Source: Lachnospiraceae bacterium (GTDB lineage: Bacteria; Bacillota_A; Clostridia; Lachnospirales; Lachnospiraceae). Taken from it: a stretch of 5,226 bases of DNA. The stretch covers positions 1 to 5,226 of the forward strand of contig JAFYAD010000179.1 of NCBI GenBank assembly GCA_017540915.1, in the 5' to 3' direction. The translations under genes and the position numbers were made by a program. The notes below the pieces were generated by a model, which saw only the letters and a program-made list of their open reading frames with translations, was not told the DNA's origin and did not search any database. Of this stretch, positions 1 to 5,201 are shown in pieces (the first letter of the stretch is position 1; each line of letters opens with the position of its first letter).

Positions 1-94
1 TAAGCGCCGCTATGATCCCCAGCTTAACCAGATGCGTTATCCTGTCCCAGTCCAATTCACTGTCTATCCCGATATCATTAAAGTTCCCCATCAT
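1..94 (-). CDS. 5' end of an unidentified protein (partial)
   Basis: An ATG at 94-92 opens a frame that stays open for 31 codons to the window edge. The peptide begins MMGNFNDIGIDSELDW and continues DRITHLVKLGIIAAL, so an acidic N-terminus runs into a hydrophobic stretch that could be the start of a membrane segment or an amphipathic helix. A strong ribosome site AGGGGG lies at 101-106, 6 bases before the first ATG and 9 before the second (91-89), so either could be used. A near-consensus promoter stands at the expected distance upstream (141-169). The promoter, ribosome site and open frame together make a real gene likely. I do not recognise the family, and the rest of the protein lies outside the window. 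Confidence 0.55.
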   Translation of the reverse strand, partial: MMGNFNDIGIDSELDWDRITHLVKLGIIAAL

Positions 95-115
95 TGTCAG
101 CCCCCTTTTACCCGC

Positions 116-131
116 GTTAGGCATCGCTAAC
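116..131 (-). repeat. Small inverted repeat in the leader of the left-edge gene
   Basis: GTTAG (116-120) and CTAAC (127-131) form a 5-bp inverted repeat around a 6-base loop. It lies within the predicted leader RNA, just after the predicted start near 134 and upstream of the ribosome site. It could be a weak RNA hairpin or a small operator. No T-tract follows it, so it is not a terminator. Five base pairs can arise by chance. Confidence 0.25.
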
Positions 132-140
132 CCGAATGTA

Positions 141-169
141 ATTATAAATACTTGGGTGCCATTTTTCAA
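141..169 (-). promoter_or_regulatory. Sigma-A promoter for the partial left-edge gene
   Basis: Read on the minus strand, a -35 box TTGAAA (164-169) and a perfect -10 box TATAAT (141-146) are separated by exactly 17 bases. The transcript would start near base 134, giving a leader of about 40 bases before the ATG at 94. This lies just beyond the reductase stop codon at 205, so the left-edge gene has its own promoter even though it follows the operon in the same direction. Confidence 0.75.
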
Positions 170-204
170 GACATAACCGCAAAAAATACACTATTTACCA
201 TGTT

Positions 205-1047
205 TTAGGCTTTTTCGAAGTCCGGCTTCCAAGCCGCAAATCCTACAAGCTGCTCATCGGTTCGGTGATAATATCTCTCATCCTTATCAAGCTTTGCTAT
301 TTCTGCCATCTCTTCATCTGTAAGCTTGAAATCAAGAATATTCAGATTATCTTTGATGTGATCAACATTCTTGCTTCCCGGTATCACGACAAATCCCATC
401 TGTGTATGCCAGCGGAGAATGATCTGTGCAGGACTCTTGCCATACTTCTTTCCAAGTTCTGCAAATACCGGCTCATTTATGAGCGACTTATCGCCGTGAC
501 CGAGCGGATACCAGCTCATCAGTTTGATGTCATACTTATCAAGAGTCTTGCGAAGCTCTTTCTGTGTGAAATAAGGATGAGCCTCTACCTGGATGAACTG
601 GGGAACGACCTCCCACTTCGTTTGAAGTTCTTCAATATATTTCCCTTCAAAGTTAGAGATACCGATGGACTTTGCCTTGCCTTCCTTATAAGCCTTTTCA
701 AGCTGTCTGTATCCGGCGAGCCAGTTGCCTGCAGGCTGATGGATGTAAAGAAGATCCACATAGTCTACCCCGAGGCGTTCAAGTGTCTCGTCTACTGCAT
801 TATCGTTTTCATATTCACTGGGCCAGAGCTTTGTGGACAGGAAGATCTCTTCTCTCTTTACACCGCTGTCCTTCATCCCTCTTCCGACTGCACGCTCATT
901 CACATATGCGTTAGCAGTATCTACCAGGCGATATCCCATCTTCAAAGCTTCCCTCACACTGTTCTCTGCATCTGCAGGTGAGAGCATAAACGTTCCGATT
1001 CCGACTACCGGGCATTCCAGTTTGTTGTTTAAGATCATGCTTTCCAT
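205..1047 (-). CDS. Aldo/keto reductase, 280 aa
   Basis: This is a cytoplasmic (beta/alpha)8-barrel oxidoreductase that reduces aldehydes or ketones to alcohols with NAD(P)H. The full AKR catalytic tetrad is visible: Asp43 and Tyr48 in DTANAYVNE, Lys73 in STKLWPSEY and His103 in LLYIHQP. SIGISNFEGKYIEEL, the EAHPYF stretch and the cofactor-phosphate motif IPGSKNVDHIKDN (C-terminal third) also match the family, and the length is normal. The family includes 2,5-diketo-gluconate and methylglyoxal reductases, but the true substrate cannot be read from sequence. It is the last gene of the flavodoxin operon, and its start overlaps the end of the NTF2-like remnant by 13 bases. I keep Met1 (1047) rather than Met4 (1038) because GGGAG sits 10 bases before Met1 but 19 before Met4. 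No convincing terminator follows the stop. Confidence 0.93.
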   Translation of the reverse strand: MESMILNNKLECPVVGIGTFMLSPADAENSVREALKMGYRLVDTANAYVNERAVGRGMKDSGVKREEIFLSTKLWPSEYENDNAVDETLERLGVDYVDLLYIHQPAGNWLAGYRQLEKAYKEGKAKSIGISNFEGKYIEELQTKWEVVPQFIQVEAHPYFTQKELRKTLDKYDIKLMSWYPLGHGDKSLINEPVFAELGKKYGKSPAQIILRWHTQMGFVVIPGSKNVDHIKDNLNILDFKLTDEEMAEIAKLDKDERYYHRTDEQLVGFAAWKPDFEKA

Positions 1048-1208
1048 TGTGTTAAGTCTCCCTTCTTTAATATGTTGTGCTTCACTCCGGTCATATGCAT
1101 CAGATAATAATCAGCCGACATGAGGCTCCTAAGTCCGTCCGCATCCTTATCTACCATGCATTTCCAATATCGTCTATATAATTCCCTGATCTCTTCTTCG
1201 TCACTCAT
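1035..1208 (-). pseudogene. Truncated SnoaL/NTF2-like (DUF4440-type) gene remnant, 57 codons
   Basis: An ATG at 1208, 9 bases after a GAGGG site (1218-1222), opens 57 codons ending in TGA at 1037-1035. The peptide starts MSDEEEIRELYRRYWKCMVD and goes on through KDADGLRSLMSADYYLMHMTG. From memory this pattern (an initial helix with Tyr and Trp, 'KDADGL..LMS.DY', then 'MTG') is the N-terminal third of SnoaL/NTF2-like proteins, which are usually about 120-130 residues. After GVK the sequence changes to HNILKKGDLTQWKA, which is simply the ribosome site and leader of the reductase read in frame. The remaining beta-sheet half is absent, so the cone fold could not form. It starts 4 bases after the acetyltransferase stop, as in a translationally coupled operon. 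The most likely history is an internal deletion. A genuine short peptide that only couples translation to the reductase is the alternative. Confidence 0.6.
1058..1062 (-). promoter_or_regulatory. Ribosome binding site deciding the reductase start
   Basis: On the minus strand AAGAAGGGAG ends at base 1058, leaving 10 bases to the ATG at 1047 and 19 to the alternative ATG at 1038. The alternative would make an ATGA overlap with the stop of the upstream remnant (TGA at 1037-1035), which looks attractive for coupling, but the spacing favours 1047. The site lies inside the reading frame of the remnant. Confidence 0.7.
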
Positions 1209-1212
1209 AGGC

Positions 1213-1797
1213 TTATTCCCTCTGCTCCGAAGGATCCTGCATTCTGATCACTTTCGCTGGTACTCCGCCTACCACTGCATAAGCAGGTACGTCCTTTGTA
1301 ACGACGGCTCCGGCAGCCACTACAGCGTATTCTCCAATCGTAACACCTGGGCATATTGTTACGTTCATACCAAGCCATGCATTTTTCTTAACAAGTACCT
1401 TTCCGTAGGTGTATTTTGTATGACGCTCATTCATGTCGTGATTGATGCTTGCTACCTTAAGTCCCGGTGCGGACATCACGCCGTCCTCAAATTCAATGCC
1501 GCCTGACGCAGACAGGATTGCTGAGTGATTTAAAAATACCCCCTTGCCGAATTTCACCCTGTTTCCGAAATCACAGATAAAAGGTGTAAGGATCCTCACA
1601 TCATCAAGCTTTCTGCCAAACAGTTCTTCCAGATCATTTACATAGGTGGGATCATCCGGCATCTTGGCATTCGCTCTGGCGCACAGTACCCTTGCTCTCA
1701 TCATCTCATCAACGGCTTCCTTAAAATACGGCTCCCTGTTATCCGTGGGGCCGCCCTGATCCATCAGTTTATATACATATCCTGCTTCGTATTCCAT
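1213..1797 (-). CDS. LacA/Maa-type sugar O-acetyltransferase, 194 aa
   Basis: This is an acetyl-CoA-dependent O-acetyltransferase of the left-handed beta-helix (hexapeptide repeat) class, the group of galactoside, maltose and NodL acetyltransferases. Residues 1-60 are a helical cap with AVDEMMRARVLCARAN, corresponding to the Mac domain. Residues 70-185 carry the hexapeptide coils, ending in the highly typical ICPGVTIGEYAVVAAGAVV and the VPAYAVVGGVPAKVIR hook. The likely catalytic histidine is His120 in SINHDMNERH. The length is normal. The acceptor cannot be predicted; such enzymes often acetylate sugars for export or detoxification. It begins 28 bases after the flavodoxin stop with an AAGGAAGG ribosome site (1803-1810) and ends 4 bases before the NTF2-like remnant, so it is the second gene of the operon. 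Its cap is divergent compared with E. coli Maa, so no symbol is given. Confidence 0.92.
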   Translation of the reverse strand: MEYEAGYVYKLMDQGGPTDNREPYFKEAVDEMMRARVLCARANAKMPDDPTYVNDLEELFGRKLDDVRILTPFICDFGNRVKFGKGVFLNHSAILSASGGIEFEDGVMSAPGLKVASINHDMNERHTKYTYGKVLVKKNAWLGMNVTICPGVTIGEYAVVAAGAVVTKDVPAYAVVGGVPAKVIRMQDPSEQRE

Positions 1798-1825
1798 CTT
1801 TTCCTTCCTTCGAAACTTAAACTTC

Positions 1826-2347
1826 TTACATGATCCCGTTTGCCCTAAACCACTTCTCTACCGCGCCTTTGGAGTCTGCAGCCTGACTCCCGGTTATGGA
1901 TAGTCCGCTCTTAACCTCGGCGCCTCTGGCATCTTTTCTTACATCACTCTCACTGGAGCCCATGCCGCTTCCCTCGTTGGTGCAAAGAGGAAGTATCGTC
2001 TTCCCGGTAAAATCATATCTCTCAAGGAATGTGGCAACTGCCATTGGGATTGTTCCCCAGTAGTTCGGGTATCCGAGGATGATGGTGTCATAGTCATCAA
2101 TGCTTTCAAGATAGTTCGTAAGCTCCGGTCTTGCGTTATTCTGTTTATCCTTCTTTGCTTCATCTATGCAGGTCATATATACCGGTGAATAGGGATCCTT
2201 CATCTCGATCTTAAAGGTGTCTGCTTCGATCAGTTCCTTCATAAGTCCTACCACTATCTCAGTGTTTCCCACCTTTACATATCTCATTGCTCCGCCTAAA
2301 TAGTTCTCGTCCGCTCTTGAAAAAAATGCTATCAATGTCTTTGCCAT
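1826..2347 (-). CDS. Flavodoxin-like FMN protein, 173 aa
   Basis: This is a cytoplasmic FMN-binding alpha/beta protein, probably an electron carrier or NAD(P)H-linked flavin reductase partner. The N-terminal beta strand KTLIAFFSRADENY runs into the FMN phosphate loop, which is longer than in short flavodoxins: about 17 residues lie between Ser10 and the GNTE turn at 28-31. This layout is typical of the flavodoxin_4-type family. GYPNYWGTIPMAV (92-104) supplies aromatic residues next to the flavin, and CTNEGSGMGSSE (122-133) is the third flavin loop. The length fits the family. It is the first gene of the operon, and its start is fixed by GGAGG (2356-2360), 8 bases before the ATG. Expression should come from the promoter at 2412-2440 and is probably controlled by the divergent LysR-type regulator. 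The redox partner is unknown; the reductase encoded later in the operon is a candidate for a shared pathway, not necessarily a direct partner. Confidence 0.92.
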   Translation of the reverse strand: MAKTLIAFFSRADENYLGGAMRYVKVGNTEIVVGLMKELIEADTFKIEMKDPYSPVYMTCIDEAKKDKQNNARPELTNYLESIDDYDTIILGYPNYWGTIPMAVATFLERYDFTGKTILPLCTNEGSGMGSSESDVRKDARGAEVKSGLSITGSQAADSKGAVEKWFRANGIM

Positions 2348-2406
2348 CTTAGTATCCTCCGTTTGGTAGTTTTCAGCTCCTGTGCTGTAGTTTCTTTGTT
2401 TTCCTG

Positions 2407-2435
2407 TTTACATTATTACACAGGCGGGTTATAAT
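2407..2435 (+). promoter_or_regulatory. Sigma-A promoter of the LysR-type regulator gene
   Basis: A -35 box TTTACA (2407-2412) and a perfect -10 box TATAAT (2430-2435) are separated by 17 bases. The transcript would start near base 2442, giving a leader of about 56 bases that contains the palindromic operator candidate. Because it overlaps the divergent promoter over 24 bases, RNA polymerase probably cannot occupy both at once. Confidence 0.75.
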
Positions 2436-2440
2436 GTCCA
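2412..2440 (-). promoter_or_regulatory. Sigma-A promoter of the flavodoxin-reductase operon
   Basis: On the minus strand a -35 box TGGACA (2435-2440; one mismatch to TTGACA) is 17 bases from a -10 box AATAAT (2412-2417; one mismatch to TATAAT), preceded by a TGT extension. The transcript would start near base 2405, with a leader of about 58 bases before the flavodoxin ATG. It is almost coextensive with the lysR promoter on the other strand. Confidence 0.7.
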
Positions 2441-2449
2441 ATAGAAAGG

Positions 2450-2478
2450 TTAAATACCTTATTTAATATTTAAATACC
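2450..2478. promoter_or_regulatory. Candidate LysR-type operator: TTAAAT half-site array
   Basis: Three half-sites stand in a row: TTAAAT (2450-2455), ATTTAA (2461-2466) and TTAAAT (2470-2475). The second and third make a perfect 15-bp palindrome, ATTTAATATTTAAAT (2461-2475), that contains the LysR-family signature T-N11-A (T2462, A2474). The first and third are part of a 9-bp direct repeat TTAAATACC starting exactly 20 bases apart (2450 and 2470), about two helical turns. The palindrome is centred about 63 bases upstream of the predicted flavodoxin transcript start, where LysR-type activators usually bind, and about 26 bases inside the lysR transcript, which fits negative autoregulation. The AT-rich composition raises the chance of coincidence. 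Confidence 0.6.
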
Positions 2479-2497
2479 GCGATCATCGGAGGTTATT

Positions 2498-3385
2498 ATG
2501 ACCACAAAACAGATAGATTACTGCATAGAGCTTGCCAGGACACAGAGCTTCTCAAGAGGCTCGGAAAATCTCTTTGTCAGCCAGCCTACCTTTTCCTATC
2601 AGATAAAGCTTCTGGAAGAAGAAGTTGGCTTTGATATCTTTGAAAGAAACGGCAAGGGAGCAACGCTCACTCCCGCCGGTCAGCAGTTTGTGAGTTTTCT
2701 GGTAAGTATGCGAGAGGATATGAAACGCGCCATCGAGCAGGGACAGAATTTCAGCGCTAAATACAGAGACAGCATAAGCATCAGCCTTATGGTAAGACAG
2801 GCTGTATACTTCCTTCCGGAGGCCATCCGCATCTTTGAAGAGGGACAGTCACATGTGCAGATCACTCCGAAGTTCCAGTATGAAAATGGTATGGACTCCT
2901 TCTTAAAAAACGAGGTTGACGTACTCTTTACACTGAAGGAACACACAAAACAGCTCGCAGGCACGATTGTCCACGAGCTGTTCAAAAGTCACATATATCT
3001 GATCACTGACAAGGATGATTCCCTTGCCTCAAAGAATATCATTACCGATGAGGATATTTACGGCAGAACTCTCATGGTCGGCGGAGGATCCCCGGCACTT
3101 CTTCGCTCTGTCCAGCAAAAACTTATGTCATCGGGGAAAATCAGCTATTTCAACAGTGCCGATCACGAAACCACCCTTACCAATGTGGCTGCCGGACGGG
3201 GTATATGCCTTGCTCCCGGTTTCCTGAATGATCACAGCGGGCAGTTTGCCTGGATTCCTTATGACTGCAAGGATACCTTTGACTGCGTGCTATGCACTCA
3301 TAAGACTGACAATCGCGACAGCCTGCAGGAGTTCATCAGGACACTGAAGCAGTTATATGATGAGGCTGTGGCTTTCCCTCTGTAA
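2498..3385 (+). CDS. LysR-type transcriptional regulator, 295 aa
   Basis: This is a DNA-binding regulator of the LysR family, usually a tetramer that responds to a small molecule or redox signal. The N-terminal winged helix-turn-helix covers about residues 4-61, with the recognition helix SQPTFSYQIKLLEEEVG (28-44), then FERNGKGATLTPAG. A linker helix follows to about residue 90, and the rest is the periplasmic-binding-protein-like effector domain. The length is normal for the family. GGAGG at 2488-2492, 5 bases before the ATG, fixes the start. It is divergent from the flavodoxin operon and shares its control region, so it most likely regulates that operon and itself. Cysteines are concentrated late in the effector domain: Cys237, Cys257, Cys263 and Cys266. 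The latter three lie in DCKDTFDCVLC, which could serve thiol-based sensing, but this is not the OxyR arrangement. The inducer is unknown. Confidence 0.94.
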   Translation: MTTKQIDYCIELARTQSFSRGSENLFVSQPTFSYQIKLLEEEVGFDIFERNGKGATLTPAGQQFVSFLVSMREDMKRAIEQGQNFSAKYRDSISISLMVRQAVYFLPEAIRIFEEGQSHVQITPKFQYENGMDSFLKNEVDVLFTLKEHTKQLAGTIVHELFKSHIYLITDKDDSLASKNIITDEDIYGRTLMVGGGSPALLRSVQQKLMSSGKISYFNSADHETTLTNVAAGRGICLAPGFLNDHSGQFAWIPYDCKDTFDCVLCTHKTDNRDSLQEFIRTLKQLYDEAVAFPL

Positions 3386-3386
3386 T

Positions 3387-3422
3387 AAAAAAAGGGTAGC
3401 CGCGCCAAAAACGCAGCTACCC
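3387..3422 (-). terminator. Intrinsic terminator of the MATE pump gene
   Basis: GGGTAGC (3394-3400) pairs with GCTACCC (3416-3422), and inside it GCG (3402-3404) pairs with CGC (3412-3414) across one mismatch. On the minus strand the hairpin is followed by seven Ts (complement of A3387-3393), so it terminates the pump transcript about 28 bases after its stop at 3450. On the plus strand the A-run precedes the stem and no good T-tract follows, so it is at best a weak terminator for the convergent lysR gene, whose stop is at 3383-3385. Confidence 0.85.
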
Positions 3423-3449
3423 GCCCATCCTCTTTGTTATATATGGATT

Positions 3450-4892
3450 TTAGGCATAATTCTTTGCTCTGTCCGCTGACAACACGGTCCTTCCAGTCTT
3501 TTCTGTATTCAGTTCCCTGTATGTCTGTATGATCAAGAATAATGCTATGAGAAATGTAAGTATATCTGACAGCGGCATGGAATACAGCACGCCGTCCAGT
3601 CCGAATTTAAGCGGCAGCAGAAGTGCAAAGCCCACTCCGAATACGATCTCCCTTACCATGGACAGGATCGTTGACTCCATGGCTTTCCCCATTGCCTGCA
3701 AGAAGATAAAGCAAGCCTTGTTCACACAGGCAAAGATCATCATGCAAAGATATACTCTGAATGCCTTGATCGCAAATGCAGTATAATACGCGCTCTCATT
3801 GGCTGCACCGAAGATACCGATCAATGCGCCGGGGAACAGCTCAACTATGACAAGTGCAACTGCACCAACCGACGCCTCGGCTATGAGCAGTGTTGTAAAG
3901 AGCTTCTTTACCCTGTCTTTTAGTCCTGCACCCATGTTATATCCCACGACAGGTATGCATCCTGCAGCCATGCCGACTACGATGGAGATCTCGATCTGGA
4001 AGAACTTCATGACTATGCCGACCACCGCCATTGGGATCTGCGCGTACTGCTCCTGCCCGAAGATCTCATCCATAGCACCATATTTTCGGATCATGTTGTT
4101 GATCGCAGCCATTGCAGCAACAAGAGATATCTGTGACAGGAAGCTGGTCACACCCAGTACCAGAGTCCTCTTCACGATACCAGCATTCAACCTGTAATCT
4201 GCCTTACCCGGCTTTACGATCTTCATATGGACGATGTACCATACTGCCAGAACCGCTGTTGCTATCTGACCGATCACCGTAGCCACGGCAGCTCCCATCA
4301 TTCCCCATTTGAATCCAAAAATGAAGATCGGATCAAGGATGATATTGATCACTGCCCCGGCAAGCGTTGAAACCATCGCAAATTTGGGGCTTCCGTCTGC
4401 CCTGATCACCGGATTCATTGCCTGCCCGAACATATAGAAGGGGATGCCAAGGGTGATATAAAAGAAATACTCCTTGGAATATCTGAACGTCTCGGCATTT
4501 ACAGTACCGCCGAACATGGTCAGTATCCCGTCACTGAATATAAGATACAGTGCCATAAGAATCAGACTGCCTACGATCATCAATACGATGGAATTGCCTA
4601 CGCTTTTCCTTGCCCTGTCGCTTTCCTGCTTTCCGAGGCTTAATGAAACAAAAGCGCAGCACCCGTCTCCGATCATGACTGCTATGGCAAGAGCAATAAC
4701 GGTCAGTGGAAATACCACCGTATTTGCCGCATTACCATAGGATCCCAGATAGCTGGCATTTGCTATGAATATCTGATCCACGATGTTGTAAAGTGCTCCC
4801 ACCAGCAGTGATATGATGCAGGGTATGGCGTACTTTTGCATCAGGCTCCCTACCGGCTCTTCTCCAAGATACCTGTTCTCGTTTCCGTTCAT
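3450..4892 (-). CDS. MATE-family efflux transporter, 480 aa
   Basis: This is a polytopic membrane antiporter that exports drugs, toxins or metabolites in exchange for Na+ or H+, of the MepA-like subgroup common in Firmicutes. About 12 hydrophobic segments are visible, in two homologous halves: the first from YAIPCIISLLVGALYNIVDQ (21-40) and the second from about residue 245. Family landmarks are MNPVIRADGSPKFAM (159-173) and NIILDPIFIFGF (183-194), and LGKQESDRARKSVGNS (86-101) forms a cytoplasmic loop. The length is normal and no reading frame damage is seen. The start is supported by AGGAT (4901-4905), 9 bases before the ATG. It is a single-gene unit with terminator structures on both sides and converges on lysR. 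Nothing in the sequence ties its substrate to the neighbouring redox operon. A symbol such as mepA would overstate what can be seen. Confidence 0.95.
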   Translation of the reverse strand: MNGNENRYLGEEPVGSLMQKYAIPCIISLLVGALYNIVDQIFIANASYLGSYGNAANTVVFPLTVIALAIAVMIGDGCCAFVSLSLGKQESDRARKSVGNSIVLMIVGSLILMALYLIFSDGILTMFGGTVNAETFRYSKEYFFYITLGIPFYMFGQAMNPVIRADGSPKFAMVSTLAGAVINIILDPIFIFGFKWGMMGAAVATVIGQIATAVLAVWYIVHMKIVKPGKADYRLNAGIVKRTLVLGVTSFLSQISLVAAMAAINNMIRKYGAMDEIFGQEQYAQIPMAVVGIVMKFFQIEISIVVGMAAGCIPVVGYNMGAGLKDRVKKLFTTLLIAEASVGAVALVIVELFPGALIGIFGAANESAYYTAFAIKAFRVYLCMMIFACVNKACFIFLQAMGKAMESTILSMVREIVFGVGFALLLPLKFGLDGVLYSMPLSDILTFLIALFLIIQTYRELNTEKTGRTVLSADRAKNYA

Positions 4893-4910
4893 TTTTTCAC
4901 ATCCTGTGAT

Positions 4911-4952
4911 AAAAAAATAAGCGGCAATAACTGGATTTACGCAGTTACTGCC
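4911..4952 (-). terminator. Terminator-like hairpin in the leader of the pump gene (possible attenuator)
   Basis: Read on the minus strand, GGCAGTAACTG (4952-4942) pairs with CAGTTATTGCC (4933-4923) over 11 bp including one G-U pair, with an 8-base loop. It is followed by GC and then TTATTTTTTT (4920-4911). This is a textbook intrinsic terminator, but it ends only 6 bases before the pump's ribosome site (4905-4901). The 5' arm can also fold on itself as GCAG-TAA-CTGC (4951-4941), which would exclude the terminator. No minus-strand gene lies between it and the right edge, so either it attenuates the pump or it stops transcripts entering from outside the window. Confidence 0.75.
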
Positions 4953-4966
4953 ACTCGTTGACTAAT

Positions 4967-4996
4967 AAAATAGCACATTTAAACCACATTATTCAA
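4967..4996 (-). promoter_or_regulatory. Possible promoter of the MATE pump
   Basis: On the minus strand a -35-like TTGAAT (4991-4996) stands 18 bases before TATTTT (4967-4972), which has a TGC extension directly in front. The -10 matches only 4 of 6 positions. The transcript would start near 4960, about 8 bases before the terminator-like hairpin. It is the best candidate I find upstream of the gene but is clearly weaker than the other promoters in the window. Confidence 0.4.
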
Positions 4997-5137
4997 GAGA
5001 GATTTTAAACAAACTTTTATGTACATGTATGTTAGCAAGTTGCACAAAAATAGTGGGTACTCTCTACCAATGGGCAGATGATCAGATGAAGGCAAAATAA
5101 TCAGTTTATATAATTCATAAATATTTTACAATAATTA

Positions 5138-5164
5138 TTAGCACTCCCACTTGACGAGTGCTAA
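5138..5164 (+). promoter_or_regulatory. CIRCE operator (HrcA binding site)
   Basis: A perfect 9-bp inverted repeat, TTAGCACTC (5138-5146) and GAGTGCTAA (5156-5164), is separated by exactly 9 bases. This is the canonical CIRCE element bound by the heat-shock repressor HrcA; both arms match the consensus at every position. In Firmicutes it lies upstream of groES-groEL, hrcA-grpE-dnaK-dnaJ and sometimes other chaperone genes. Here it overlaps a rightward promoter, so the controlled gene must lie at or beyond the right edge. Confidence 0.97.
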
Positions 5165-5179
5165 TTTAAGTGCTATAAC
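5151..5179 (+). promoter_or_regulatory. Sigma-A promoter embedded in the CIRCE element
   Basis: TTGACG (5151-5156) and TATAAC (5174-5179) are separated by 17 bases, with a TGC extended -10 directly before the second box. The -35 box lies in the CIRCE spacer and reaches into its right arm, so HrcA binding would block RNA polymerase directly. Transcription would start near 5185, leaving at least 40 bases of leader inside the window. An ATG at 5219 lacks a good ribosome site, so the true start codon is probably beyond 5226. Confidence 0.85.
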
Positions 5180-5185
5180 ATAATC

Positions 5186-5201
5186 GAACAGAGGAACAGA
5201 G
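5186..5201 (+). repeat. Tandem 8-bp repeat in the heat-shock leader
   Basis: GAACAGAG occurs twice in direct succession (5186-5193 and 5194-5201), starting at the predicted transcript start of the CIRCE-controlled unit. It may be a chance duplication by slippage or a leader feature. The purine-rich GAGGAA in it is too far (22 bases) from the ATG at 5219 to serve as its ribosome site. Confidence 0.4.

Noticed and set aside
184..196. Possible terminator after the reductase stop (AAATA, 3-base loop, TATTT).
   Set aside because: The stem is five A-T pairs only and would not be stable enough for a credible intrinsic terminator.
265..981. A 238-codon plus-strand reading frame.
   Set aside because: It is the complement of the aldo/keto reductase, which has a full catalytic tetrad; the plus-strand product is cysteine- and leucine-rich with no family resemblance.
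1036..1038. Met4 (1038) as the reductase start, making an ATGA overlap with the upstream stop.
   Set aside because: The GGGAG site is 19 bases away from it but 10 from the ATG at 1047, so the upstream start is preferred.
1120..1506. A 128-codon plus-strand reading frame.
   Set aside because: It mirrors the acetyltransferase and the NTF2-like remnant and has no ribosome site or recognisable domain.
3799..4197. A 132-codon plus-strand reading frame inside the pump gene.
   Set aside because: Its alternating Ala, Met, Pro and Thr composition is what the reverse complement of a membrane protein gene gives; no start signals.
5055..5069. GGTA-CTCTC-TACC inverted repeat upstream of the CIRCE element.
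   Set aside because: A 4-bp stem with no associated T-tract or promoter is expected by chance.
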